64,000 nucleotides of DNA from Tepidamorphaceae bacterium (GCA_028279445.1 JANQNT010000017.1:1-64000); one strand, 5' to 3'; positions 35,002 to 45,080 are shown, numbered from the stretch's first letter. Notes: a model not told the origin generated them from the sequence alone. Program-made: numbers and translations.

Positions 35002-37302
35002 ATGGCTTTGATTGCCGACGTGATCGAGACCGCGAAAATCCAGGGCGCGGACCAGGGCGTCGTCGACTGTCTGGCCGGCGTGCTGGAGAGCGGCAACGAT
35101 GCCGAGCGCTGCCTGGCGGTGCAGGCGCTGGGCCGCGCCGGCGGCCAGCAGGCCAGCGATTTGCTGATCACGGCGTTGCGCGATGGCGATCCCGACGTTC
35201 GCATCGATGCCGCGCGGGCCATCGCGCAGGCCCATGTCGGCGAAGCGATCCCCACCCTGCTCGCCAATCTCCGCGAGGACCCCGTTGGAGAAGCCAAGAC
35301 CGAATACGTCAAGACGCTGCGCGCGCTGGGCGCTGTGGACGCGACCGATCTCCTGTGCACGCTCGTCGTCGCACGCGGTGACAACGCCGGCATCGACTGG
35401 GAAGACGACCTCTCCGGCTGGGACGACTGGCTCGACGTCCAGCGCGAGGCCGTCATGGCGCTTGGTGACATCGCGCCGCCCGACAAGGGCGCGATGGCCG
35501 TCTCGGCCATTGTCGAGAGCCTTCAGGACATCGACGGGCAGACGCTGTGGGTCGAGGCCACGGGGTCGCTGGCGCGGCTCGGCGCGTCCGGGCTGGCAAC
35601 GCTGACCGATCTGGCGAAGGGGGCTTCCCCACTCAACCGCAAGCGCATCGCCACCGCCCTCACCGCGGCCTCGGATCAAGGTCAGGCGCTTGAACTCGCC
35701 AAGCAACTGGCCGCCGATCCGGATGCGACCGTGCGCATTGCGGCGATCGGCACAGCGGCCACCCTCGGCAATACGGACGTCGCTCGTGCCGCCATGGACG
35801 ATACCGCGCCGCAGGTCCGCATCGCCGCCCTGCAAGCGCTTGGCGAGGCCGACATACCGACGCTGAAGAAGGCGCTCGGCGACATCGCCCCGGATGTGCG
35901 CATCGCCGCCTGCCAGGCGGTTGTTACAAGTGGCGCGCAGCATGCCGGGCTGGGGCTGATCGGTCGCCTGGAGCGCGCCCTGCGCAAGGGCTCCGCCAAG
36001 CTGCTGGCCGCCCTTGTGGAGGCTGCCGCCGTCGCCGAGCCGGATCGCGCCGGCCCGGTGCTGGAGGACATCACCAATCACCAGGCCACCGATCCGGTCG
36101 TGCGCTGCGCCGCCCTGCGCGCGCTGACCGGCCTGCGCCGCGCCAAGACGGTCGATCTGCTGGTCGAGGCTGCCGGCGACGCGCGTCAGGATGTGCGTCT
36201 GGCGGCCATCACCGGCCTTGCCGGCCTGTCGGCGGAGACAACGCCGCTGGCGCTGCGGGCAAGGGCCGCGCTTGCCGCCGCGGTCGCCGGCGAACTGGTG
36301 AAGCCGCCGGCCGATTGGGCGCCGGAGGAAGACACCGTGCTGGAACTGCCACCGCGCAAGGGCGCCCAGGCCGCCGGCGAAGATCGCGGCAACGTGCTGC
36401 TGGACGACGAGGGCAATGTCGTCGAGCGCGACACCCCGGAGGCAGCCACGGCGGCCGATGAAGCAGTTGCCGATGAGCCGGCAGAGGCGGACCCCGGTCC
36501 CACCTCCACGCTCGGCGCGATCCTCGACTTCAAGCCGACCGCGGAAACGGTTGCCGACGACGGCCCGGAGCTCGACGACGCCGACCTTGAGTTTCTCGAA
36601 ATGGCCGGCCACCGGCCCGGGCGCCGCAAGGTCAGTCCCGAGGCCAAGGTCGCGGCCCATCTCGATGTGCGCCGCCTCGCCGCGCGCACCGTCGGCTCGC
36701 TTGCCTTGCAGGAGCACGTCGAACCGCTGGTGCTGGCAACCGACGACCGCGACGAGGAACTGTGTGTGGCAGCCCTCGATGCGCTTGCGCAACTGGGTGA
36801 CGCGGGGTGCGAACTCTCCTCCGCCGAGGACGCGCTGCTGCGGCATGCGCAAGCGCGCGCGTCAGGGCCCAAGCGCAAGGCCATCGAAGCGCTGGCACAC
36901 CTGCCTTCCGACGCGGCCGGCGGGGCGATCGCAGACGCGCTTCGCAACGGTAGCGACGCGGTGCGGGTCGTTGCCTTGAAGGCCGCAGCGACACGCGGCG
37001 ACAGTGACGCCGATTTCACCGAACTGGCGCGCGACGGCGCCCGCGCGGTCCGTCTGGCAGCCGCCGAGGCCCTGGCGGCGAAACACGATCCCGCCGTCGT
37101 GCCGGACCTGCTGGACGTGGCGCTCGCCGAGGAAGCGGTGCACAAGTTCGCCGTTGTCGACCTGCTCGCTCCCTTCGGCGGCCAGGAAGTGGACACCGCG
37201 CTGGTGAGCTGGGTCGGCGGAGCTGACCGCCGCCGCCGTCTGGTCGCTCTGGAAATGCTGGGACGACGCCTGGCCCAGGCCCCGCAGTACGCGGTGACTT
37301 GA
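35002..37302 (+). CDS. HEAT-repeat (PBS-lyase-like) protein
   Basis: 766 residues with no signal peptide or membrane segment. Residues 1-430 are tandem ~30-residue helical repeats of the type DPDVRIDAARAIAQAHVGEA, DATVRIAAIGTAATLGN and APQVRIAALQALGEADI. A charged acidic linker follows (about 450-545), then a second repeat block to the end (EELCVAALDALAQLGD, GARAVRLAAAEALAAKHDP). Such solenoids bind proteins; in phycobilin enzymes they handle cofactors. Placed right after the molybdenum operon, it could be an assembly or quality-control factor, but that is inference. The start is ATG 35002. Confidence 0.75.
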   Translation: MALIADVIETAKIQGADQGVVDCLAGVLESGNDAERCLAVQALGRAGGQQASDLLITALRDGDPDVRIDAARAIAQAHVGEAIPTLLANLREDPVGEAKTEYVKTLRALGAVDATDLLCTLVVARGDNAGIDWEDDLSGWDDWLDVQREAVMALGDIAPPDKGAMAVSAIVESLQDIDGQTLWVEATGSLARLGASGLATLTDLAKGASPLNRKRIATALTAASDQGQALELAKQLAADPDATVRIAAIGTAATLGNTDVARAAMDDTAPQVRIAALQALGEADIPTLKKALGDIAPDVRIAACQAVVTSGAQHAGLGLIGRLERALRKGSAKLLAALVEAAAVAEPDRAGPVLEDITNHQATDPVVRCAALRALTGLRRAKTVDLLVEAAGDARQDVRLAAITGLAGLSAETTPLALRARAALAAAVAGELVKPPADWAPEEDTVLELPPRKGAQAAGEDRGNVLLDDEGNVVERDTPEAATAADEAVADEPAEADPGPTSTLGAILDFKPTAETVADDGPELDDADLEFLEMAGHRPGRRKVSPEAKVAAHLDVRRLAARTVGSLALQEHVEPLVLATDDRDEELCVAALDALAQLGDAGCELSSAEDALLRHAQARASGPKRKAIEALAHLPSDAAGGAIADALRNGSDAVRVVALKAAATRGDSDADFTELARDGARAVRLAAAEALAAKHDPAVVPDLLDVALAEEAVHKFAVVDLLAPFGGQEVDTALVSWVGGADRRRRLVALEMLGRRLAQAPQYAVT

Positions 37303-37332
37303 CCTTCGCGCCGCATGCGGTGAAACGGACGG

Positions 37333-38613
37333 ATGTCCGAATCCAATCCGTCTGCTGATCCCGCCGACAGCACCCAGGATACCGAGCCACCCGGCACATC
37401 CGTGAAGGCAATCGTCTTCATCATGATCACCGTCGGCCTCGACGTGATCGGGCTTGGCATCATCATCCCCGTCGTCCCGGAGCTGATCCGCGAGGTCTCC
37501 GGCGGCACCATGGCCGATGCGGCGATCATCGGCGGCTGGCTGATGTTCGCCTATGCCTTCATGCAGTTCCTGTGCGCGCCGGTCATCGGCAACCTGTCGG
37601 ATGCCCATGGCCGCCGCCCGGTGCTGCTCATCGGTCTGTTCTGGCTCGGCATCGACTACCTCATCATGGCGCTGGCGCCGACGCTTGCGTGGCTGTTCCT
37701 CGGCCGCATCCTGTCCGGCATGGCGGCCGCCACCTTCGTGACCGCCTTCGCCTATGTGGCCGACGTGTCGCCGGCATCGAAGCGCTCGGCCAATTTCGGC
37801 CTGGTGGGCATGGCGTTTGGCATCGGTTTCGTGATCGGCCCCGCCATTGGCGGTGTTCTGGGCGCCATCGACACGAGACTCCCCTTCTTCGCGGCGAGCG
37901 CCTTGTGTTTCGCCAACCTCGCCTTCGGCTACTTCGTGCTGCCGGAGAGCCTGAGGCAAGCACAACGCCGCCGCTTCGACTGGAAGCGCGCCAACCCGCT
38001 CGGCGCAATCATCCGTTTCTGGCCCGTCAAGCCGGTGCTGATGCTGATCGTCGCCTTCGCCCTGCTGGAATTCGCCTTCCACGTCTATCCGGCCGTATGG
38101 GCCTATTTCACGCCGGCAGTCTATGGCTGGTCGACGGCGCAGGTTGGTCTGTCGCTCGCCTTCTTCGGCATCCTGATGGCCTTCGGAGAAGGGTACGTCC
38201 TGCGCGTCGCACTGAAGCGTTTCGGCGAGCACAAGGTGGTCATCGGCTCGACCTTGCTGGCGATCCCCACATTCGGGTTGTTCGCGATCGTCACCAGTGG
38301 CAACTGGGCCTATGCGGTGATGATGCTGACCGCCTTCACCGCCTTCGGCTCCAAGGCCATGCAGGGGCTGGCCTCGAACGCGGTCGGCGCCGACGAGCAA
38401 GGCGAGGTGCAAGGCGCCATCATGAGCGCCAAGGCGATGGTGTTCTTCATCGCGCCACCTGTCATGACGGGGCTGTTCGCCGGCTTCTCGGGCGGGCACG
38501 CCTCATTGCCGGACTTTCCCGGCGCACCGTTCCTGCTGGCGGCGATCATCGCGGCACTGGTCTTCGTGCCGTACACCGCCGCCCGGCGGTTGGGGATTCG
38601 CGATCCGGTGTAG
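37333..38613 (+). CDS. MFS transporter, TCR/Tet-like
   Basis: Inner-membrane secondary transporter of 426 residues with about 12 helices. Motif A between helices 2 and 3 reads GNLSDAHGRRPVLLIG, and the region after helix 4 has GRILSGMAAATFVTAFAYVAD and GFVIGPAIGG, as in the proton-driven TetA/multidrug efflux branch. A ~30-residue polar N-terminal extension is present. It begins 30 bases after the HEAT gene and probably shares its transcript. Substrate unknown; a halide or toxic-anion role cannot be read from sequence. Confidence 0.85.
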   Translation: MSESNPSADPADSTQDTEPPGTSVKAIVFIMITVGLDVIGLGIIIPVVPELIREVSGGTMADAAIIGGWLMFAYAFMQFLCAPVIGNLSDAHGRRPVLLIGLFWLGIDYLIMALAPTLAWLFLGRILSGMAAATFVTAFAYVADVSPASKRSANFGLVGMAFGIGFVIGPAIGGVLGAIDTRLPFFAASALCFANLAFGYFVLPESLRQAQRRRFDWKRANPLGAIIRFWPVKPVLMLIVAFALLEFAFHVYPAVWAYFTPAVYGWSTAQVGLSLAFFGILMAFGEGYVLRVALKRFGEHKVVIGSTLLAIPTFGLFAIVTSGNWAYAVMMLTAFTAFGSKAMQGLASNAVGADEQGEVQGAIMSAKAMVFFIAPPVMTGLFAGFSGGHASLPDFPGAPFLLAAIIAALVFVPYTAARRLGIRDPV

Positions 38614-38655
38614 GCTGAGGTGCGCAGCGCACGGGCGTCAGCGGAATGATCCGAC

Positions 38656-38733
38656 AAAGCCGGCAAGCGCGACCGCGCGCCGCCCGATAGGGCGCCCTCG
38701 CGGAGCCGCGAGCGAAGTGAGCTGGCGTGAACG
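38656..38733. repeat. Dispersed intergenic repeat, single copy
   Basis: The stretch starting GCCGGCAAGCGCGACCGCGC and ending GCTGGCGTGAACG matches the repeat cluster at 63354-63443, differing at a few bases and lacking an internal ~15-base part. It contains GGGCGCCC-type and CGCGGAGCCGCG dyads. It lies between the MFS stop and the tRNA gene. Confidence 0.7.
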
Positions 38734-38739
38734 AAATGG

Positions 38740-38831
38740 TGGCGGTGACGGAGGGATTCGAACCCTCGATACGAGTTTCCCCGTATGACGATTTAGCAAA
38801 CCGTTGCCTTCAGCCACTCGGCCACGTCACC
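38740..38831 (-). tRNA. tRNA-Ser (anticodon GCU)
   Basis: On the minus strand the acceptor arms GGTGACG (38831-38825) and CGTCACC (38750-38744) pair fully, with discriminator G and an encoded CCA at 38742-38740. The T arm contains GGTTCGAATCC and the anticodon loop reads TTGCTAA, giving GCU. A long variable arm (ATACGGGGAAACTCGTAT) confirms a class II serine tRNA. About 89 nucleotides before CCA. Confidence 0.97.
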
Positions 38832-39047
38832 GTTACGCCAACGACCCGATGGCGTGTCGCGACGGGTCTTGGAGCGCCGCGGACAATGCCGAGTTTCATG
38901 GGCCAAATCAAGCACGCGCGGCCGCACGCATGGCATCTGCGCGCCGGGCGCCAGACAGCGTCAGGCCGGCCGGGCAGCGGTTGGCCCGCCTGTTGTCCCG
39001 CCCTGCCCGTTTTGGCGTCTGTTCGATATGGGAGGGGGTGCCCCGCC

Positions 39048-39314
39048 TCAGTGCAGCCGCAGCCACTCGCGCGCGGCACGCTGCGCCGCCGCCACATCCG
39101 CCGCCGACATCTCGTCGGACAGCTCCCGCCGATAGGCGATGGCCTGCTTCTGGCCCCGCGCGGCGGCGATGTTGAACCACTTGTGCGCGGTGACGTAGTC
39201 GGGCTCCGCGTCGCGCCCGTTGGCGTACATCAGCCCGAGGCGGAAGAACATCTCCGCATCGCCCTGGCCGGCGTGGATCGCGGCGTCTTCGCTGATATGT
39301 TCAAGTCGTGCCAT
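39048..39314 (-). CDS. Small Sel1-repeat protein
   Basis: 88 residues with one and a half Sel1-type helical repeats (AEMFFRLGLMYANGRDAEPDY, then VTAHKWFNIAAARGQKQA). No signal peptide is visible, so it is probably cytoplasmic. The ATG at 39314 follows GGGAGA at a suitable distance. Sel1 repeats mediate protein contacts; no specific role can be given. Confidence 0.75.
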   Translation of the reverse strand: MARLEHISEDAAIHAGQGDAEMFFRLGLMYANGRDAEPDYVTAHKWFNIAAARGQKQAIAYRRELSDEMSAADVAAAQRAAREWLRLH

Positions 39315-39653
39315 GGTCGGTATCTCCCCGTTTGACCAATCCGTTCCCTGTTACTCTCCGAGCGGCAACTCGCTGAGCGAGAGCCCGCCGAGCAGGCGCG
39401 TCACCTTGCGCGTCTGCGTTGTGGGAAAGCATGGGCGGCACGCTTGAATCCGCCGTTAAACGGCAGACTTAACGAAAGACCTCCAAGTCTTGAACAGACT
39501 CTGAACGGCTCCGGCGCCGAATACGCAAGCCTCTGACAGAAAACGCGGAATCCAACAGGTTGAATCGAACCCTAAGATTCCGATTCACCTGTTGGAAAGC
39601 CTGTTTGCCTCAAATGCGCGGAGTTATTGGAAGACTGCGTGCGGAAATACGGA
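39315..39653. other. Intergenic region with a long inverted repeat
   Basis: About 340 bases without a convincing gene between the tail of the GST gene and the start of the Sel1 gene, A/T-richer than its surroundings. Its notable content is an inverted repeat at 39552-39595, listed separately. Confidence 0.6.
39552..39595. repeat. Near-perfect 15-base inverted repeat with 13-base loop
   Basis: CCAACAGGTTGAATCG (39552-39567) and CGATTCACCTGTTGG (39581-39595) are complementary apart from one extra T. No T-run follows, so it is not a standard terminator; it lies about 60 bases beyond the GST stop codon and could end that transcript or be an operator for the Sel1 gene. Confidence 0.6.
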
Positions 39654-40349
39654 TCAACGCGCCCGCTGACCGAACAACACACTCTTGGCCTGGTCATCGT
39701 CGGAGATGTCGGTGCGCTTGTCCTGCGCCACGGCCAGTCCGCGCTGCACGGCGGGCCGCGCCAGCATGGTGTCCAGCCAGCGCATCACATGCGGAAAATC
39801 CTCCGCCTTCATGAGCTGCCGCTCCCAGCCCTTGGCCCAGCCGACCATCGCCATATCCGCGATGGAGTAGTCACCGGCCACGAACTCCCGATCGGCGAGC
39901 TGCTTGTTGAGAACGCCGTAAAGGCGGTGCGTCTCATCGGTGTAGCGCTTCTTGGCATAGGGCACGTCTTCAGGCGCGTACTGGTTGAAATGGTGGTTCT
40001 GGCCGAGCATCGGGCCGAAACCGCCCATCTGCCACATCAGCCACTGATCCACCTCGACGCGCTGGCGCTCGTCGTCTGGATAGAACTGGCTCGTCTTGCG
40101 GCCGAGGTATTGCAGGATCGCGCCGGATTCGAAGATCGAGATCGGTGTGCCGCCCGGACCGTCCGGATCGACGATCGCCGGCATCCGGTTGTTGGGCGAG
40201 ATCGCCAGGAACTCCGGCTTGAACTGGTCGCCGGCGCCGATGTCGACGAAGGTGACGTTATAGGGCAACGCCGCCTCTTCCAGGAAAATGGTGACCTTCC
40301 AGCCGTTGGGTGTCGGCCAGTAGTGCAGTTCGATGGGCTGTTGCGCCAT
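39654..40349 (-). CDS. Glutathione S-transferase family protein (YghU/YfcG-like)
   Basis: 231 residues from the ATG at 40349 (MAQQPIELHYWPTPNGWKV). The thioredoxin-fold N terminus has FLEEAALPYNVTFVDIGAGDQF and the glutathione-site segment NNRMPAIVDPDGPGGTPISI followed by FESGAILQYLG (the Glu-Ser pair that contacts the gamma-glutamyl group). The helical C-terminal domain includes YSIADMAMVGWAKGWE. This matches the Nu-class disulfide-bond oxidoreductases related to YghU and YfcG. A longer frame extends 30 residues upstream but looks non-coding. Confidence 0.88.
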   Translation of the reverse strand: MAQQPIELHYWPTPNGWKVTIFLEEAALPYNVTFVDIGAGDQFKPEFLAISPNNRMPAIVDPDGPGGTPISIFESGAILQYLGRKTSQFYPDDERQRVEVDQWLMWQMGGFGPMLGQNHHFNQYAPEDVPYAKKRYTDETHRLYGVLNKQLADREFVAGDYSIADMAMVGWAKGWERQLMKAEDFPHVMRWLDTMLARPAVQRGLAVAQDKRTDISDDDQAKSVLFGQRAR

Positions 40350-40495
40350 GGATCGGGCCTCGTTTTGTGAAGCGATAAACACGCGGGTGGGGTGCCGCAC
40401 AGATAGTGCATCGTTTCGCGCATGCAAAACACCGCTCACGCCATCGTGACGCGTTGGGGACGCATGCGGGGCGCATGGCGGCCATTCGCCGGCAG

Positions 40496-41980
40496 CTACT
40501 CCGCGATGCCGATCTTGTCGCGCAGGAGCTGGTTGACGGCCTGCGGGTTGGCCTTGCCCTGGCTCGCCTTCATCACCTGGCCGACGAACCAGCCGACGAG
40601 GCCGGGCTTTTCCTTCGCCTGCTGTGCCTTGTCGGGATTGGCGGCGATGACCTCATCCACCAGCGCCTCGATGGCGCCGGTGTCAGTGACCTGTTTGAGG
40701 CCGCGCGCCTCGACGATCCCGGCCGGGTCACCACCCTCCTCCCAGACGATCTCGAACACGTCCTTGGCGATCTTGCCGGAGATGGTGCCGTCGGCGATGA
40801 GGTCGATCACGCCACCGAGTTGATCGGCCGAGACGGGATTGTCGGCAAGCTCGACGCCATCCTTGTTGAGCCGTCCGAGCAGATCGTTGATGACCCAGTT
40901 GGCGGCGAGCTTGGCGTCGCGCCCTTCGGCGACAGCCTCGAAGAAGTCCGATGTCGCCCGTTCACCAACAAGCACGCCGGCGTCATAGGCAGTCAGCCCG
41001 AACGCCTCCATGAAGCGGTGCTTCTTGTCGTCGGGCAGTTCCGGCAGCGTCGCACGGATGTCCGCCACGAAGGCGTCGTCGAATTCCAGCGGCAGTAGGT
41101 CGGGGTCCGGGAAGTAGCGATAGTCGTGCGCCTCCTCCTTGGAGCGCATGGAGCGCGTCTTGCCGGATTTCGGGTCGAACAGGCGGGTTTCCTGATCGAC
41201 CGTGCCGCCGTCCTCGATCAAGTCCACCTGGCGGCGCGCCTCATGCTCGATCGCCTGGCCGATGAAGCGGATCGAGTTGACGTTCTTGATCTCGCAGCGG
41301 GTGCCGAACTTACCGCCCGGCTTGCGCACCGAGACATTGACGTCGGCGCGCAGGCTGCCCTCCTCCATGTTGCCATCGCAGGTACCGAGATAGCGCAGGA
41401 TGGTGCGCAGCTTCGTCACGTAGGCGCGGGCTTCCTCTGACGAGCGCAGGTCCGGCTTGGAGACGATCTCCATCAGCGCCACGCCGGAGCGGTTGAGATC
41501 AACGAAGCTCATGGTCGGGTGCTGGTCGTGCAGGCTCTTGCCCGCATCCTGCTCCAGATGGATGCGTTCCACGCCGATGGCGACCTCCTCGCCGTCCACA
41601 TCGATCAGGATGGTCCCCTCTCCGACCACCGGCTGCTTGAACTGGGATATCTGATAGCCCTGCGGCAGATCGGGATAGAAGTAGTTCTTGCGGTCGAAGA
41701 CGGACGTGTTGTTGATCTCGGCCTTCAGCCCCAGCCCCGTGCGCACCGCCTGCTCGACGCAGAACATGTTGATCACCGGCAGCATGCCGGGCATCGCCGC
41801 ATCCACCAGACTGACATGGTCATTCGGCTCGCCGCCGAATTCGGTGGACGCGCCGGAAAACAGCTTCGACTTCGAGCTGACCTGGGCATGGACTTCCATG
41901 CCGACGATGATCTCCCAGTCGCCGGTGGCGCCCTTGATGAAGCGTGCCGGATCGGCCTCACGCGTATCGACGATGGTCAT
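40496..41980 (-). CDS. gatB: Asp-tRNA(Asn)/Glu-tRNA(Gln) amidotransferase subunit B
   Basis: 494 residues, usual length. It binds the mischarged tRNA and activates the acyl group for amidation by the GatCAB complex. [19 protein letters not shown] at the N terminus, [39 protein letters not shown] and the [12 protein letters not shown] segment are the catalytic core; the C-terminal YqeY-like helical tail ends in [14 protein letters not shown]. The gene is separated from gatA by two others. Confidence 0.97.
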   Translation of the reverse strand: MTIVDTREADPARFIKGATGDWEIIVGMEVHAQVSSKSKLFSGASTEFGGEPNDHVSLVDAAMPGMLPVINMFCVEQAVRTGLGLKAEINNTSVFDRKNYFYPDLPQGYQISQFKQPVVGEGTILIDVDGEEVAIGVERIHLEQDAGKSLHDQHPTMSFVDLNRSGVALMEIVSKPDLRSSEEARAYVTKLRTILRYLGTCDGNMEEGSLRADVNVSVRKPGGKFGTRCEIKNVNSIRFIGQAIEHEARRQVDLIEDGGTVDQETRLFDPKSGKTRSMRSKEEAHDYRYFPDPDLLPLEFDDAFVADIRATLPELPDDKKHRFMEAFGLTAYDAGVLVGERATSDFFEAVAEGRDAKLAANWVINDLLGRLNKDGVELADNPVSADQLGGVIDLIADGTISGKIAKDVFEIVWEEGGDPAGIVEARGLKQVTDTGAIEALVDEVIAANPDKAQQAKEKPGLVGWFVGQVMKASQGKANPQAVNQLLRDKIGIAE

Positions 41981-42004
41981 CGGCTCCGCTGAACCTCTTT
42001 CAGA

Positions 42005-42250
42005 TCATTCATTTGTTGCCGAACGCCGCAACTCGCGGCGCAGGAAGAACGCCAGCGCGAAGGACGTGAGCGCCAGCACCACCAGGATCGCCAGCCCGGC
42101 TTGCGGGTTCTGACCCGCCGAAAGACCGCCCTGCGCGCCGGCATTGTTCATGGCGTACCAGATCGTACCGGCCAGCGCGCTCGTGATAATGCCGATGGCG
42201 ACCGCGACCCACATCACCGCGCTCATGATGAACCGGCCCAATGCGCCCAT
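42005..42250 (-). CDS. Small two-helix membrane protein, unknown function
   Basis: 81 residues with two hydrophobic helices (MWVAVAIGIITSALAGTIWYA and AGLAILVVLALTSFALAFFL) joined by a Gly/Gln/Asn-rich loop, and a basic C-terminal tail (RRELRRSATNE). A second ATG at 42226 (MSAVMW) is possible. It sits 24 bases upstream of gatB and may share its transcript. No family recognised. Confidence 0.6.
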   Translation of the reverse strand: MGALGRFIMSAVMWVAVAIGIITSALAGTIWYAMNNAGAQGGLSAGQNPQAGLAILVVLALTSFALAFFLRRELRRSATNE

Positions 42251-42295
42251 GCGACCGCCGCCCGCCTTTCAATGTCGCCAAACGCGCCGACACTA

Positions 42296-43504
42296 TCACA
42301 CCCGCGCCAGCGCCTGATCGAGGTCGGCGATCAGGTCGTCGGCATCCTCAAGCCCGATCGACATCCGGAACACCCCGTCGCCCGCAACCGCGCGATAAGC
42401 CGCAAGCGCATCGCCCTCAAGCCGGAACGAGGTCTCCATGATGCCGTCCGTGCCGATCCAGCAGATCAGGCTGCGGTGATGGCCCAGCGATACGGCGTAA
42501 TGGATGATGCCCAGATGCTCGGCCATGATCGCCGCGAGCTTTTCCCCGTCACCCGCCTGGAACGACAGCATGGCGGAGGTGTTGGCCATCTGCCGCTTGG
42601 CCAGATCGCGCTGGGGATGGCTGTCGAGGCCGGGATAGAGCACCTGGCCGACCTTCGGGTGGCCTTCGAGATACCGGGCCACGGCAAGCGCGGTCTTCTG
42701 ATGCTGCGCCATGCGGATCGGCAGGGTCGCGGCGCCGCGCTGGATCAGCCATGCGTTGAACGGCGACAGCACGCCGCCATAGTGGATCGCGGCCTCGGTG
42801 TTGATATGCGCCATCGCCTCGCGCGTGCCCGACAGCGAACCGCCGAGCGCATCGCCATGCCCGCCGATATACTTGGTCAGCGAGTGCATCACGTAGTCAA
42901 CGCCAAGCGCATGGGGTTTCGTGGCGATTGGCGTCGCGAAGGTCGAGTCGACCGCCATCTTCGCCCCTCCCGCATGGGCGATCCCGGCAACCGCCTGCAG
43001 GTCGGTAAGGCGCAGGATCGGGTTGGCCGGCGTCTCCACATAGACAAGCCTGGTGTTCGGCCGCATGGCGGCGGCCACCGCATCGGTGTCGGAGGAATCC
43101 ACCAGGCTGATCTCGATGCCGAAACGCGGCAGCGAGTCGCGCACCAGTTCCGCGACCCCCGCGTAGCAGACGTTGGAGACCACCGCGTGATCGCCAGCCG
43201 ACAGCAGCGAGAAGAACACCGCCGAAGACGCCGCCATGCCGGAGGCAAAACAGACAGTTGCCTCCGTCTCTTCAAGGGCGGAGACCTTCCGTTCGAGCTG
43301 CCGAACCGTCGGGTTGCCCCAGCGCGCGTAGACGAAGGGCGATGTCTCGTCGAGCTCGTGCGCCGAGAAACCCGCCGACTCGTCGGTGACGAAGGTCGAG
43401 GACATGGAAATACTGGGCGCCGAGGCCCCGGTCGCCGGGTCCGGCCCCTCGCCGGCATGCACCGCCTTGGTGCAGATACCGGAATACTGGTTGGATTTCG
43501 CCAT
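42296..43504 (-). CDS. Trans-sulfuration-type PLP enzyme (cystathionine gamma-synthase/lyase family)
   Basis: 402 residues from the ATG at 43504 (MAKSNQYSGICTKAVHAGEGPD). The family core is present: YARWGNPTVRQLERKVSALE (phosphate contacts), ATVCFASGMAASSAV, YVETPANPILRLTDL and YVMHSLTKYIGGHGDALGG, with the PLP lysine. This places it with Cys/Met metabolism enzymes such as MetB, MetC and MetZ; which reaction it runs cannot be decided from motifs. It starts 10 bases after gatA, so it belongs to the gatCA transcript. Confidence 0.88.
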   Translation of the reverse strand: MAKSNQYSGICTKAVHAGEGPDPATGASAPSISMSSTFVTDESAGFSAHELDETSPFVYARWGNPTVRQLERKVSALEETEATVCFASGMAASSAVFFSLLSAGDHAVVSNVCYAGVAELVRDSLPRFGIEISLVDSSDTDAVAAAMRPNTRLVYVETPANPILRLTDLQAVAGIAHAGGAKMAVDSTFATPIATKPHALGVDYVMHSLTKYIGGHGDALGGSLSGTREAMAHINTEAAIHYGGVLSPFNAWLIQRGAATLPIRMAQHQKTALAVARYLEGHPKVGQVLYPGLDSHPQRDLAKRQMANTSAMLSFQAGDGEKLAAIMAEHLGIIHYAVSLGHHRSLICWIGTDGIMETSFRLEGDALAAYRAVAGDGVFRMSIGLEDADDLIADLDQALARV

Positions 43505-43514
43505 CGCCCCTGCC

Positions 43515-45035
43515 TCACGCCCACCACACATCCGCTTCGAAGCGACCGGCGGCATCCTCGATCACCTGGCCCGCGGCGAACAGCGTTTCCTCGTCGAACG
43601 GCTTGCCGATGAGCTGCAGGCCCAGCGGCAGGCCGCTGGCGTCGCGCCCCGCCGGCACCGCAATGCCCGGCAGGCCGGCCATGTTCACCGTCACGGTGAA
43701 CACGTCGTTCAGATACATCTTCACCGGATCGGCGCTCATGCTCTCGTCGCCGATGGGAAAGGCGGCCGAGGGCGTCGCCGGGGTCAGGATCGCGTCGACG
43801 CCGTCGGCGTAGACCTTTTCGAAGTCGCGCTTGATCAGCGTGCGCACCTTCTGCGCGCGCAGATAATAGGCGTCGTAGTAGCCAGCCGACAGCACGTAGG
43901 TGCCGATCAGCACGCGCCGCTTGACCTCGCGGCCGAACCCGGCCGCGCGGGTGTTCTCGTATTGCGCGGTGATGTCGTCGCCCGGCACCCGCAGCCCGTA
44001 GCGCACGCCGTCATAGCGCGCGAGATTGGACGAAGCCTCCGCCGGCGCGACGATGTAATAGGCCGGCAGCGCGTACTTTGTGTGCGGCAGGGAGATGTCG
44101 CGGATCTCGCAGCCCGCCTCCCTGAACCACGCGATGCCCTGCTGCCACAGCGCCTCGATCTCCGGCGGCATGTCGTCGACCCGGTACTCCTTCGGGATGC
44201 CGATGGTCAGCCCCTTGATGGAGCGCCCCACGGCCGCCTCGTAATCGGGGACGGGTACGTCGGCGCTGGTGGTGTCCTTCGGGTCGTGGCTCGCCATCGA
44301 GCGCAACAGGATCGCCGCGTCGCGCACGCTGCGCGCGATCGGGCCGGCCTGATCGAGCGAGGAGGCGAACGCCACGATGCCCCAGCGCGAGCAGCGCCCG
44401 TAGGTCGGCTTGATGCCGACCGTGCCGGTGAAGGCGGCCGGCTGGCGGATCGAGCCGCCGGTGTCGGTCGCCGTGGCGCCTGCGCACATGAACGCCGCCG
44501 TCGCCGCCGCCGAGCCGCCCGACGAGCCGCCCGGCACCAGCAATCCGGTCCGGTCACCGGCAAGCGCCGCCTTGCCCTGCTCCACCGTCCAGTTCGGTGG
44601 CAGATAGGGGCTGGCCACAGGCCCGTAGTAGCTGGTCTCGTTGGACGAACCCATGGCGAACTCGTCCATGTTGAGCTTGCCGAGCATCACCGCGCCGTCG
44701 CGCCACAGATTGGCGCTGACGGTGGATTCATACGGCGGCTTGAACTTATCCAGGATGTGGCTGCCGGCCTGCGAATGCACACCTTCGGTGCAGAACAGGT
44801 CCTTGATGCCGAGCGGTATGCCCTCCAGCGGTCCGGCCTCGCCTGACGCGATGCGGGCATCGCTCGCCTTCGCCATCTGCCGCGCCGCATCCGGCGTCTC
44901 TGCGACGAAGGCGTTCAGCGCACGTCCCTGCTCCATCGCGCCGAGATAGGCATCCGTCACCTCAGCCGCGGAGACATCCTTCGCGGCCAGCCGGTCGCGG
45001 GTCTCGGCGATGGTCAGTCTGGTCAGATCGTTCAA
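43515..45035 (-). CDS. gatA: Asp-tRNA(Asn)/Glu-tRNA(Gln) amidotransferase subunit A
   Basis: 506 residues, an amidase-signature enzyme that releases ammonia from glutamine for GatB. The Ser-cisSer-Lys triad is visible: the lysine in [15 protein letters not shown] near residue 72, and the serines in [46 protein letters not shown] follows. In the same direction as gatC, 45 bases downstream of it. Confidence 0.97.
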   Translation of the reverse strand: MNDLTRLTIAETRDRLAAKDVSAAEVTDAYLGAMEQGRALNAFVAETPDAARQMAKASDARIASGEAGPLEGIPLGIKDLFCTEGVHSQAGSHILDKFKPPYESTVSANLWRDGAVMLGKLNMDEFAMGSSNETSYYGPVASPYLPPNWTVEQGKAALAGDRTGLLVPGGSSGGSAAATAAFMCAGATATDTGGSIRQPAAFTGTVGIKPTYGRCSRWGIVAFASSLDQAGPIARSVRDAAILLRSMASHDPKDTTSADVPVPDYEAAVGRSIKGLTIGIPKEYRVDDMPPEIEALWQQGIAWFREAGCEIRDISLPHTKYALPAYYIVAPAEASSNLARYDGVRYGLRVPGDDITAQYENTRAAGFGREVKRRVLIGTYVLSAGYYDAYYLRAQKVRTLIKRDFEKVYADGVDAILTPATPSAAFPIGDESMSADPVKMYLNDVFTVTVNMAGLPGIAVPAGRDASGLPLGLQLIGKPFDEETLFAAGQVIEDAAGRFEADVWWA

Positions 45036-45080
45036 GGCATGGGCCTCGTTGACATGTGTTGGAATGCGCCGTGTGCCAGA

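Noticed and set aside
26809-38831. Genomic island inserted at tRNA-Ser carrying the iodate-reductase-like operon
   Set aside because: The tRNA 3' end faces the cluster, which is the right geometry, but no integrase gene and no direct repeat of the tRNA end were seen in the window.
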